DNA from: Mimachlamys varia
Taxonomy: Eukaryota > Mollusca > Bivalvia > Pectinida > Pectinidae
Reading direction: 5' to 3'
Assembly (NCBI GenBank): GCA_947623455.1
Contig: OX392530.1
Coordinates: 35,867,405-35,931,404, forward strand
Length of the DNA stretch: 64,000 nucleotides
The translations under genes were made by a program, and so were the position numbers. This document shows, piece after piece, positions 49,209 through 61,600 of this stretch. The stretch's first letter is position 1, and each line of letters opens with the position of its first letter. A model generated the notes under the pieces. It did not search any database. It worked only from the letters and a program-made list of their open reading frames with translations, and was not told the origin of the DNA.

Positions 49209-49231
49209 CTTTATAAATAGACCAGGAAGTA
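49209..49231 (-). promoter_or_regulatory. Candidate core promoter of copy 3 (ETS-like site plus TATA box)
   Basis: On the minus strand, TACTTCCTGGTCT (49231-49219) is followed by TTTATAAAG with TATAAA at 49215-49210. A start site near 49180-49185 would give a 5' UTR of about 105 nt before the ATG at 49077. The ETS-like word is shared with the upstream region of copy 1. Confidence 0.4.
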
Positions 49232-49944
49232 ATGCAGTAGACAATTTGTTCAAAACAATCAGGACATTCGCAAAACAAACTGGAATAAAACAGAGAACCG
49301 CATATTAGTGTTAAGGACTTTATAAGACTTTAAATCTTATTTGTTCTGGGTTTTAAAAAGATAATTACTTAAAAACATTTTTAACAAGAGTCTATTCGTT
49401 TACAGACAATTATTTGTCTATGACAAGAACTTCAGTCATATTTTAAGAAACATATCATGTGTATACAATGTTTTGAGTATTAAGTATGTACGGCACATAT
49501 TCGTGTGTAACACTGAATATATGATCCAAATCATTGACCCCTAACAGCCATGCTATTGGCAATGTAACGTAAGGTCACAGCTTACCCATTACACCAACGT
49601 TAAAACAATAAATTAAACTCTTTAAACTCATTAAATCTTTGTACAGTTGATTTAAAACACAAGAACATATTGGAATAGTTATGTGTCTCAAAAAAGCCTT
49701 TCCAGACCACATCGGTGTTACTGTGATGTGGTAATATCGCTAATTCCATTGTTCGCAAATTATTCCTTGATGGAATATCAACAATTTTATTTGACACATT
49801 AACACCTATCTAAACTAACAGAATGAACAGTGTGCTTAATTATTTGGAGATCAATGCGCAACTTTTGTCAAACATTTTTCGATTGCTACCCTACTAGAAG
49901 ATCGTACAATTCATTAGGGAAAATGTTACGCGTCCTGGTGTCTT
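49232..49944. other. Spacer upstream of copy 3
   Basis: No gene was recognised. Ends where the 21-bp minisatellite begins (about 49945). Open frames of 65 codons or fewer. Confidence 0.5.
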
Positions 49945-50687
49945 GAATACGTTCTGAGGTGTAAAGTACACGTTCTGATGTCTACTGTACACGTTCTGAT
50001 ATCCACTGTACACGTTCTGATGTCTACTGTACACGTTCTGATGTCTACTGTACACGTTCTGATGTCTATTATACACGTCTTGATGACTACTGTACATGTT
50101 CTGATGTCCACTGTACATGTTCTGATATCTACTGTACACGTTCTGATGTCTACTGTACAAGTTCTGAAGTCTACTGTACACGTTCTGATTTCTAATGTAT
50201 ACGTTTTAATGTCTACTGTACACGTTCTGATGTATACTGTACACGTTCTTATGTCTACTGTACACGTTCTGATGTCTACTGCACACATTCTTATGTGTAC
50301 TGTACACGTTCTGATGCCCACTGTACATGTTCTGATGTCTACTGTACACATTTTGATGTCTACTGTACAAGTTCTGATGTCTACTGTACACGTTCTAATG
50401 TATACTCTACACGTTTTGATGTCTACTGTACACGTTCTTATGTCTATTGTACACGTTCTGATGTCTACTCTACATGTTTTGATGTCTACCGTACACGTTC
50501 TGATGTCTACTCTACACGTTATGATGTCTACTGTTCACGTTTTGATGTCTACTGTACACGTTCTGATGTCCACTGTACACGTTTTGATGTCTATTGCACA
50601 CGTTATTTTACCCACTTTACACGTCAGATGTCTATTATGCACGTTCTGATTACTACTGTACACGTGCCGATGTCTTCTATATGTAAA
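49945..50687. repeat. 21-bp minisatellite, block 1
   Basis: About 35 units with core GATGTCTACTGTACACG. Its right end (50127-50687) recurs at 54500-55060 with a 4373-bp offset, so it is a partial copy of block 3. Open in several frames on both strands as a result of the 21-bp period. Confidence 0.9.
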
Positions 50688-51048
50688 GTTTAAAGGTGTT
50701 GTTGAAAAATAAATTCCAAATCCAGATTGTTGTGTAGATGTTTAATTAGCAGTGTTTCTACCAAGTCTGGGATCCGACTGATGAACATTACAAATCTACC
50801 GGTATTTATTGATAAACCTAATCCGGTAGTCTAGACAGATTACATGTTAAGGTGACCTACTGACAGACATGATTGAGAGTATTACATATTGGTGACTTAC
50901 ATTTCATGTTTGACCTGACAGATGACTGGTCATCCCAAGTCTATGATATGCATTTGCTTTAGGCCGTACATACATGTATTACTCTCATTTCAAAAATATT
51001 TATATACTCAGTTTCCTAAGATTAATTAACCAAACACTTGTTATTCTT
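50688..51048. repeat. Interspersed 360-bp block, copy A1
   Basis: Non-minisatellite block starting AAAGGTGTTGTTGAAAAATA and ending near TATTCTTCATATACACG. Near-identical to 55061-55424 (A2), slightly diverged from B1 and B2. No coding content. Confidence 0.85.
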
Positions 51049-52755
51049 CATATACACGTTCTGGTTTCTAGTGTACACCTTCTGATGTCTAATGTACACG
51101 TTCTGATGTCTACTGTACACGTCCTGATGTCTACTGCTCAAGTTCTGATGTCTACTGTACTCGTTTTGGTGCCCACTGTACACGTGTTAATGTCTACTGT
51201 ACACGCTCTGATGTCTACTGTACACGTTCTGATGTCTACTGTACACGTTCTGATGTCTAATGTTCACGTTCTGATGTCTACCGTACACGTTCTGATGTCT
51301 ACTGTACACGTTCTGATGTCTACTGTACACGTTCTGATGTCTACTGTACACGTTCTGATGTCTACTGCTCAAGTTCTGATGTCTACTGTACACGTTCTGG
51401 TGCCCACTGTACACGTTCTGATGTCTACTGTACACGTTCTGATGTCTACTGTACACGTTCTGATGTCTACTGTACACGTTCTGATGTCTAATGTACACGT
51501 TCTGATGTCTACTGCTCAAGTTCTGATGTCTACTGTACACGTTCTGGTGCCCACTGTACACGTTCTGATGTCAACTGTACACGTTCTGATGTCTACTGTA
51601 CTCGTTCTGATGTCTACTGTACTCGTTCTGGTGCCCACTGTACACGTTCTGATGTCAACTGTACACGTTCTGATGTCTACTGTACACGTTCTGGTGCCCA
51701 CTGTACACGTTCAGGTGCCCACTGTACACGTTCTGATGTCTATTATACACGTTTTGATGACTACTGTACATGTTCTGATGTCCACTGTACAAGTTCTGAT
51801 GTCTACTGTACATGTTCTTATGTCTATTGTACACGTTTTGATGTCTACTGTACACGTTCTGATGTCTACTGTACACGTTTTGATGTCTATTGCACACGTT
51901 ATTGTACCCACTTTACAGTCAGATGTCTATTATGCACGTTTTGATTACTACTGTACACGTTCTGAAGTCTACTGTACACGTTCTGATTTCTAATGTATAC
52001 GTTTTAATGTCTACTGTTCACGTTCTGATGTGTACTGTACACGTTTTGATGTCTACTGTACACGTTCTTATGTGTACTGAACACGTTTTGATGTCTACTG
52101 TACACGTTATGATGTATACTCTACACGTTTTGATGTCTACTGTACACGTTCTAATGTATACTCTACACGTTTTGATGTCTACTGTACAAGTTCTGATGTG
52201 TACTGTACATGTTCTGATGTATACTCTACACGTTTTGATGTCTACTGTACACGTTCTGATGTATACTCTACACGTTTTGATGTCTACTGTACACGTTCTG
52301 ATGTGTACTGTACATGTTCTGATGTATACTCTACACGTTTTGATGTCTACTGTACACGTTCTGATGTATACTCTACACGTTTTGATGTCTACTGTACACG
52401 TGCTAATGTATACTCTACACGTTTTGATGTCTACTGTACACGATCTGATGTCTTCTGTACACGTTCTGATGTCTACTGTACATGTTCTGATGTCTACTGT
52501 ACACGTTTTGATGTCTACTGTACACATTCTGATGTATACTCTACACGTTTTGATGTCTACTGTATACGTTCTAATGTATACTCTACACGTTTTGATGTCT
52601 ACTGTACAAGTTCTGATGTCTTCTGTACACGTTCTGATGTATACTCTACACGTTTTGATGTCTACTGTACACGTTTTGATGTATATTGCACTCGTTATTG
52701 TACCCTCTATACACGTCAGATGTCTACTGTACACGTGCCGATGTCTTCTATATGT
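51049..52755. repeat. 21-bp minisatellite, block 2
   Basis: About 80 units. The first part is rich in the GTTCTGGTGCCCACTG variant, the second in alternating GATGTATACTCTACACG and GATGTCTACTGTACACG units, a 42-bp two-unit period. Long open frames here (339 and 297 codons on +, 238 on -) follow from the period. Confidence 0.9.
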
Positions 52756-53121
52756 AAAGTTTAAAGGTGTTGTTGAAGAATAAATTCCAAATCCAGATTG
52801 TTGTGTAGATGTTTAATTAGCAGTGTTTCTACCAAGTCTGGGATCCGACTGATGAACATTACAAATCTACCGGTATTTATTGATAAACCTAATCCGGTAG
52901 TCTAGACAGATTACATGTTAAGGTGACCTACTGACAGACATGATTGAGAGTATTACATATTGGTGACTTATATTTCATGTTTGACCTGACAGATAACTGG
53001 TCATCCCAAGTCTATGATATGCATTTGCTTTAGGCCAAACATACATGTATTACTCTAATTTCAAAATATTTATATACTCTGTTCCTAAGATTAATTAACA
53101 AAACACTTATTATTCTTCATA
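52756..53121. repeat. Interspersed 360-bp block, copy B1
   Basis: Same block as 50688-51048, with GAAGAATAAA and GGCCAAACATACATG variants shared only with B2 (56646-57011). Confidence 0.85.
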
Positions 53122-55060
53122 TACACGTTCTGATTTCTATTGTAGACTTTCTGATGTCTAATGTACACATTCTGATGTCTACTGTACACGTTCTGATGTC
53201 TAATGTACACGTTCTGATGTGTACTGTACACGTTCTGATGTCTAATGTACACGTTCTAATGTGTACTGTACACGTTCTGATTTCTATTGTACACGTTCTG
53301 ATATCTAATGTACACATTCTGATGTCTAATTTACACATTTTGATGTCTAATGTACACGTTCTGATGTCTACTGTACCTGTTCTGATGTCTACTTTACATG
53401 TTCTGATGTTTAATGTACACGTTCTGATTTCTTTGGTACACGTTCTGATATCTACTGTACACGTTCTGATGTCTAATGTACGCGTTCTGATGTCTACTGT
53501 ACATGTTCTGATGTCCACTGTACACGTTCTGATATCCATGGTGCACGGTCTGATGTCTACTATACACGTTCTGATGTCTATTGTACACGTTCTGATGTCT
53601 ATTGTACACGTTTTGATGTCTATTGTACACGTTCTGATGTCTAATATACACGTTCTGATGTCTATTGTATACGTTTTGGTGTCTATTGTGCACGTACTGA
53701 TGTCTACCGTACATGTTCTGATGTCTACTGTACACGTTCGGATATCCACTGTACACGTTTTGATGTCTTTTGTACACGTTCTGATGTCTATTATACACGT
53801 CTTGATGACTACTGTACATGTTCTGATGTCCACTGTACATGTTCTGATATCTACTGTACACGTTCTGATGTCTACTGTACACGTTCTGATTTCTAATGTA
53901 TACGTTTTAATGTCTACTGTACACGTTCTGATGTATACTGTACACGTTCTTATGTCTACTGTACACGTTCTGATGTCTACTGCACACATTCTTATGTGTA
54001 CTGTACACGTTCTGATGCCCACTGTACATGTTCTGATGTCTACTGTACACATTTTGATGTCTACTGTACAAGTTCTGATGTCTACTGTACACGTTCTAAT
54101 GTATACTCTACACGTTTTGATGTCTACTGTACACGTTCTTATGTCTATTGTACACGTTCTGATGTCTACTCTACATGTTTTGATGTCTACCGTACACGTT
54201 CTGATGTCTACTCTACACGTTATGATGTCTACTGTTCACGTTTTGATGTCTACTGTACACGTTCTGATGTCCACTGTACACGTTTTGATGTCTATTGTAC
54301 ACGTTCTGATGTCTAATATACACGTTCTGATGTCTATTGTATACGTTTTGGTGTCTATTGTGCACGTACTGATGTCTACCGTACATGTTCTGATGTCTAC
54401 TGTACACGTTCGGATATCCACTGTACACGTTTTGATGTCTTTTGTACACGTTCTGATGTCTATTATACACGTCTTGATGACTACTGTACATGTTCTGATG
54501 TCCACTGTACATGTTCTGATATCTACTGTACACGTTCTGATGTCTACTGTACACGTTCTGATTTCTAATGTATACGTTTTAATGTCTACTGTACACGTTC
54601 TGATGTATACTGTACACGTTCTTATGTCTACTGTACACGTTCTGATGTCTACTGCACACATTCTTATGTGTACTGTACACGTTCTGATGCCCACTGTACA
54701 TGTTCTGATGTCTACTGTACACATTTTGATGTCTACTGTACAAGTTCTGATGTCTACTGTACACGTTCTAATGTATACTCTACACGTTTTGATGTCTACT
54801 GTACACGTTCTTATGTCTATTGTACACGTTCTGATGTCTACTCTACATGTTTTGATGTCTACCGTACACGTTCTGATGTCTACTCTACACGTTATGATGT
54901 CTACTGTTCACGTTTTGATGTCTACTGTACACGTTCTGATGTCCACTGTACACGTTTTGATGTCTATTGCACACGTTATTTTACCCACTTTACACGTCAG
55001 ATGTCTATTATGCACGTTCTGATTACTACTGTACACGTGCCGATGTCTTCTATATGTAAA
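53122..55060. repeat. 21-bp minisatellite, block 3, with internal 672-bp duplication
   Basis: About 92 units. The segment around 53640-54290 recurs at a 672-bp offset (32 x 21) up to about 54960, for example the TTCGGATATCCACTG variant near 53747 and 54419. A + frame of 622 codons spans it, but the - strand is open too. Confidence 0.9.
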
Positions 55061-55424
55061 GTTTAAAGGTGTTGTTGAAAAATAAATTCCAAATCCAGAT
55101 TGTTGTGTAGATGTTTAATTAGCAGTGTTTCTACCAAGTCTGGGATCCGACTGATGAACATTACAAATCTACCGGTATTTATTGATAAACCTAATCCGGT
55201 AGTCTAGACAGATTACATGTTAAGGTGACCTACTGACAGACATGATTGAGAGTATTACATATTGGTGACTTACATTTCATGTTTGACCTGACAGATGACT
55301 GGTCATCCCAAGTCTATGATATGCATTTGCTTTAGGCCGTACATACATGTATTACTCTCATTTCAAAAATATTTATATACTCAGTTTCCTAAGATTAATT
55401 AACCAAACACTTGTTATTCTTCAT
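55061..55424. repeat. Interspersed 360-bp block, copy A2
   Basis: Near-identical to 50688-51048 at a 4373-bp offset, including GGCCGTACATACATG and ATTACTCTCATTTCAAAAA. Confidence 0.85.
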
Positions 55425-56645
55425 ATACACGTTCTGGTTTCTAGTGTACACCTTCTGATGTCTAATGTACACGTTCTGATGTCTACTGCTCAAGTTCTGA
55501 TGTCTACTGTACTCGTTTTGGTGCCCACTGTACACGTTCTAATGTCTACTGTACACGCTCTGATGTCTACTGTACACGTTCTGATGTCTACTGTACACGT
55601 TCTGATGTCTAATGTTCACGTTCTGATGTCTACCGTACACGTTCTGATGTCTACTGTACACGTTCTGATGTCTACTGTACACGTTCTGATGTCTACTGTA
55701 CACGTTCTGATTTCTACTGCTCAAGTTCTGATGTCTACTGTACACGTTCTGGTGCCCACTGTACACGTTCTGATGTCTACTGTACACGTTCTGATGTCTA
55801 CTGTACACGTTCTGATGTCTACTGTACACGTTCTGATGTCTACTGTACACGTTCTGATGTCTACTGCTCAAGTTCTGATGTCTACTGTACACGTTCTGGT
55901 GCCCACTGTACACGTTCTGATGTCAACTGTACACGTTCTGATGTCTACTGTACTCGTTCTGATGTCTACTGTACTCGTTCTGGTGCCCACTGTACACGTT
56001 CTGATGTCAACTGTACACGTTCTGATGTCTACTGTACACGTTCTGGTGCCCACTGTACACGTTCAGGTGCCCACTGTACACGTTCTGATGTCTATTATAC
56101 ACGTTTTGATGACTACTGTACATGTTCTGATGTCCACTGTACAAGTTCTGATGTCTACTGTACATGTTCTTATGTCTATTGTACACGTTTTGATGTCTAC
56201 TGTACACGTTCTGATGTCTACTGTACACGTTTTGATGTCTATTGCACACGTTATTGTACCCACTTTACAGTCAGATGTCTATTATGCACGTTTTGATTAC
56301 TACTGTACACGTTCTGAAGTCTACTGTACACGTTCTGATTTCTAATGTATACGTTTTAATGTCTACTGTTCACGTTCTGATGTGTACTGTACACGTTTTG
56401 ATGTCTACTGTACACGTTCTTATGTGTACTGAACACGTTTTGATGTCTACTGTACACGTTCTGATGTATACTCTACACGTTTTGATGTCTACTGTACACG
56501 TTCTAATGTATACTCTACACGTTCTGATGTATACTCTACACGTTTTGATGTCTACTGTACACGTTTTGATGTATATTGCACTCGTTATTGTACCCTCTAT
56601 ACACGTCAGATGTCTACTGTACACGTGCCGATGTCTTCTATATGT
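55425..56645. repeat. 21-bp minisatellite, block 4
   Basis: Duplicate of block 2 (offset 4373 falling to 4352), but the alternating TATACTCTACACG section is shortened by about 460 bp, from ten or more pairs to two or three. Confidence 0.9.
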
Positions 56646-57011
56646 AAAGTTTAAAGGTGTTGTTGAAGAATAAATTCCAAATCCAGATTGTTGTGTAGAT
56701 GTTTAATTAGCAGTGTTTCTACCAAGTCTGGGATCCGACTGATGAACATTACAAATCTACCGGTATTTATTGATAAACCTAATCCGGTAGTCTAGACAGA
56801 TTACATGTTAAGGTGACCTACTGACAGACATGATTGAGAGTATTACATATTGGTGACTTATATTTCATGTTTGACCTGACAGATAACTGGTCATCCCAAG
56901 TCTATGATATGCATTTGCTTTAGGCCAAACATACATGTATTACTCTAATTTCAAAATATTTATATACTCTGTTCCTAAGATTAATTAACAAAACACTTAT
57001 TATTCTTCATA
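56646..57011. repeat. Interspersed 360-bp block, copy B2
   Basis: Near-identical to 52756-53121 at a 3890-bp offset. Confidence 0.85.
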
Positions 57012-57985
57012 TACACGTTCTGATTTCTATTGTAGACTTTCTGATGTCTAATGTACACATTCTGATGTCTACTGTACACGTTCTGATGTCTAATGTACAC
57101 GTTCTGATGTGTACTGTACACGTTCTGATGTCTAATGTACACGTTCTAATGTGTACTGTACACGTTCTGATTTCTATTGTACACGTTCTGATATCTAATG
57201 TACACATTCTGATGTCTAATTTACACATTTTGATGTCTAATGTACACGTTCTGATGTCTACTGTACCTGTTCTGATGTCTACTTTACATGTTCTGATGTT
57301 TAATGTACACGTTCTGATTTCTTTGGTACACGTTCTGATATCTACTGTACACGTTCTGATGTCTACTGTACACGTTCTGATGTCTAATGTACGCGTTCTG
57401 ATGTCTACTGTACATGTTCTGATGTCCACTGTACACGTTCTGATATCCATGGTGCCCGGTCTGATGTCTACTATACACGTTCTGATGTCTATTGTACACG
57501 TTCTGATGTCTATTGTACACGTTTTGATGTCTATTGTACACGTTCTGATGTCTAATATACACGTTCTGATGTCTATTGTATACGTTTTGGTGTCTATTGT
57601 GCACGTACTGATGTCTACCGTACATGTTCTGATGTCTACTGTACACGTTCGGATATCCACTGTACACGTTTTGATGTCTTTTGTACACGTTCTGATGTCT
57701 ATTGTACATGATGTTCTGATGTCTACTGTACATATTCTGATGTCAAATGTACACGTTCTGATGTCTACTATACACGTACTGATGTCTACTGTACATGTTC
57801 TGATGTCCACTGTACACGTTCTGATGTCCACTGTTTACGTTATGATATCCACTGTACACGGTCTGATGTCTACTATACACGTTCTGATGTCTATTGTACA
57901 CGTTCTGATGTCTATTGTACACGTTTTGATGTCTATTGTACACGTTATGATGTCTACTGTACACGTGCTGATGTCTATTGTACAC
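57012..57985. repeat. 21-bp minisatellite, block 5
   Basis: Duplicate of the first part of block 3 (offset 3890) with a one-unit insertion near 57360, then diverging. Some units carry a 3-bp insert (TACATGATGTTCTG). Interrupted at 57986 by the foldback element. Confidence 0.88.
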
Positions 57986-57992
57986 AATACAA

Positions 57993-58132
57993 TTATTGCA
58001 TTTTGTTTTCGGTGTATACGAGACTATACGGACCTGGGCAAGAGTTTGTTCATCGAGGCCGAAGGCCGAGGTGAACAAACTCTTGCCCAGGTCCGTATAG
58101 TCTCGTGTACACCGAAAACAAAATGCAATAAC
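57993..58132. repeat. Foldback (inverted-repeat) element
   Basis: Two arms of about 68 bp (57993-58060 and 58065-58132) are almost perfect complements (TTATTGCATTTTGTTTTCGG; GAACAAACTCTTGCCCAGG), around a GCCGAAGGC-type loop. Inserted directly in the 21-bp array. Confidence 0.88.
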
Positions 58133-58207
58133 TACTTTGTAATATGACCAAATAAAACAAATAAATAACAATTAAGAAGCTAACATTCCTGTCCGAATCA
58201 TGTTTAC

Positions 58208-58379
58208 TATAATGTTCGAAGTCCGTTGACTGACCTTTGCCACCCAAATATTGCCTAAATAATTTCACAGCGCCAGCATTGTTCTTGCGTGTGTTCTTTG
58301 CATCTTTTTTCTTCAATAGATCATTAATTTCTTCTTCGTTTATTGTAGCATAGCGTTCTGTGGGTTGACCGTCTGCCAT
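58208..58379 (-). mobile_element. Crypton-like (tyrosine-recombinase element) N-terminal fragment
   Basis: ATG at 58379-58377 opens MADGQPTERYATINEEEIND, then LLKKKDAKNTRKNNAGAVKL and FRQYLGGKGQSTDFEHYSK. This resembles the N-terminal helix-rich region of Crypton-type/ZMYM-QRICH-like proteins common in invertebrate genomes (recalled pattern: KDAxxT...AVKxFRxYL...DFE). It ends at a possible donor (TATA/GTAAAC). No recombinase catalytic part is present. Confidence 0.5.
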
Positions 58380-58486
58380 ATTGTAAACAAAGTGATTCCA
58401 AACGATCGCTTGTATCAAGCATTCTGATTGGCTGTTGTCAAAACTAACGCGTTGCGCGATTGGACAACAGGGGGGCAAAGATTGCA

Positions 58487-58571
58487 GACCTGTTCGTGCT
58501 AAAAATAGCACGAACCGGTCGGCAATGTGAAGGGAATTTCCCAGTCGAGTTATTTTTAGCACGAACAGGTC
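58487..58571. repeat. Short foldback with 21-bp perfect arms
   Basis: GACCTGTTCGTGCTAAAAAT (from 58487) is matched by its complement ending at 58571 (ATTTTTAGCACGAACAGGTC). A partial third copy (GCACGAACCGGTC) lies inside. May be the terminal inverted repeat of a small non-autonomous element. Confidence 0.75.
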
Positions 58572-58649
58572 TACTCACAAACAGGTGCTGGAGAGGAAAA
58601 CATGAAGTGGGCCAATGAGAATAAAGCAAACACTCAAGCCATATTACAA

Positions 58650-61600
58650 ATTCTGATGTCTACTGTGCACGTTTTAATGTCTATTGTACACATTCTGATG
58701 TCCACTGTACACGTTCTGATGTCTATTGTACACGTTCTGATGTCTACTGTACACGTTTTGGTGTCTATTGTACACGTTCATATGGCTACTGTACATGTTC
58801 TTATGTCAACTGTTAACGTTCTTATGTCCAATGTGTACACGTTCTTATGTGTACTGTACACGTACTGGTGTCCACTGTACATGTTCTGATGTCTACTGTA
58901 CACATTTTGATGTCTACTCTACACATTCTGATGTCTACTGTACATGTTCTGGTGTCAATTATTCACGTTCTGATGTCTACTGTACATGTTCTGATGTCTA
59001 CTGTTCATGTTCTGATGTCTACTGTACATGTTCTGCTGTCTACTGTACGTGTTCTGATGTCTACTGTACACGTTATGATGTCTACTGTACACATTCTGAT
59101 GGCTACTGTACACGTTCTGAAGTCTACTGTTCTTGTTCTGATGTCTACTGTACACGTTCTAATGTCTACTGTACACGTTCTGGTGCCTACTGTACACGTT
59201 TGGATGTCTACTGTTCATGTTCTGATGTCTCCTGTACACGTTTTGATGTTTACTGTACACGTTCTGCGGCCCACTATACACGTTCTGATGTCTATTGTGC
59301 ACGTTCTGATGTCTACTTTTCATGTTCTGATGTCTCCTGTACACGTTTTGATGTTTACTGTACACGTTCTGCGGCCCACTATACACGTTCTGTTGTCTAC
59401 TGTACACGTTCTGATGTATATTGTACACATTCTGATGTATATTGTACACGTTCTGATGTCTATTGTACACATTCTGATGTCTACTGTACACATTCTGATG
59501 TCTACTGTTCATGTTCTGATGTCAACTGTACACGTTCTGATGTTTACTGTACACGTTCTGATGTCTAATGTACACGTTCTGATGTCTACTGTACACGTAC
59601 TGATGTCTACTGTACACGTACTGATGTCTACTGTACATATTCTGATGTCTACTGTACATGTTCTGATGTCTACTGTACACGTTCTGATGTCTATTGTACA
59701 CGTACTGATGTCTACCGTACACATTCTGATGTCTACTTTTCATGTTCTGATGTCCAATGTACACGTTCTGATGTCTATTGTACACGTTCTGATGTCTATT
59801 GTACACGTTCTGATGTCTACTGTACATGTTCTGATGTCTACTGTACATGTTCTGATGTCTACTGTACACGTTCTGATATCTACTGTACACGTTTTGATGT
59901 CTATTGTACACGTTCTGATGTCTATTGTGCATGATGTTCTGATGTATACTGTACATGTTCTGATGTCAAATGTACACGTTCTTATATTCACCGTACACGT
60001 TTTGATGTCTATTGTACACATTCTGATGTCTATTGTACATGATGTTCTGATGTCTACCGTACATGTTCTGATGTCCACTGTACGCGTTCTTATGTCAACT
60101 ATACACGTTCTGATATCCACTGTACACGTTCTGATGTCTATTGTACACGTTCTGGTGTCTATTGTACATGTTTTGATGTCTATTGTACACGTTCTTATGG
60201 CTACTGTTTATGTTCTGATGTCTACTGTACATGTTTTGATGTTTACTGTACATGTTTTGATGTTTACTGTACACGTTCTGATGTCTACTGTACACGTTTT
60301 GATGTCTACTGTACAGGTTTTGATGTTTACTGTACATGTTTTGATGTCTACTGTACATGTTTTTTTTGTTTACTGTACACGTTCTGATGTCTACTGTACA
60401 TGTTCTGATGTCTATTTCACATGTTCTGATGTCTATTGTACACGTTCTGGTGCCCACTGTACACGTTTTGATGTCTACTGTTCACGTTCCGATGTCTACT
60501 GTACATGTTCTGATGTCTATTTACACGTTCTGGTGTCCAGTGTACACGTTTTGATGTCTACTGTTCACAAGTTCTGATGTCTACTGTACATGTTCTGATG
60601 TCTACTGTACATGTTCCGATGTCTACTGTACACGTTCTTATGTCTACTGTACACGTTCTGATGTCTACTGTACACGTTCTGATGTCTACTGTACACGTTC
60701 CGATGTCTATTGTACACGTTCTGATGTCTGTTGTACACGTTCTGATGTCTAATGTACACGTTCTGAAGTCTTCTGTACAATTTTGATGTCTACTGTAAAC
60801 GTCATGATGTCTACTGTACAGGTTTTGATGTTTACTGTACATGTTTTGATGTTTACTGTACATGTTTTGATGTTTACTGTACATGTTTTGATGTTTACTG
60901 TACACGTTCTGATGTCTACTGTACACGTTTTGATGTCTACTGTACAGGTTTTGATGTTTACTGTACATTGTTTGATGTCTACTGTACATGTTTCTTTGTT
61001 TACTGTACACGTTCTGATGTCTACTGTACATGTTCTGATGTCTATTGTACATGTTCTGATGTCTATTGCACACATTCTGGTGCCCACTGTACACGTTTTG
61101 ATGTCTACTGTTCACGTTCTGATGTCTATTGTACATGTTCTGATGTCTATTGTACACGTTCTGGAGCCCACTGTACACGTTTTGATGTCTACTGTTCACA
61201 AGTTCTGATGTCTACTGTACACGTTCTGATGTCTACTGTACATGTTCCGATGTCTACTGTACACGTTCTTATGTCTACTGTACACGTTCTGATTTCTACT
61301 GTACACGTTCTGATGTCTACTGTACACGTTCCGATGTCTATTGTACACGTTCTGATGTCCATTGTACACGTTCTGATGTCTAATGTACACGTTCTTAAGT
61401 CTTCTGTACACGTTCTTATGTCTACTGTACACGTTCTGATGTCTACTGTAAACGTCCGGATGTCTACTGTACACGTTTTGATGTTTACTGTACACGTTCT
61501 GGTGCCCACTGTACACGTTTTGATATCTACTGTACACGTTCTAATGTCTATTGTACACGTTACGATGTCTACTGTACACATTTTGATGTCTACTCTACAC

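Noticed and set aside
53154..55022. Open frame of 622 codons (repeating MSTVHVL) and others up to 817 codons in the 21-bp arrays
   Set aside because: The unit is 7 codons without stops in several frames, so + and - frames are open over the same bases (YSRHQNV, CTVDIRT, DVYCTRS). No start context, codon bias or splice structure. Base changes are not concentrated at third positions of any one frame.
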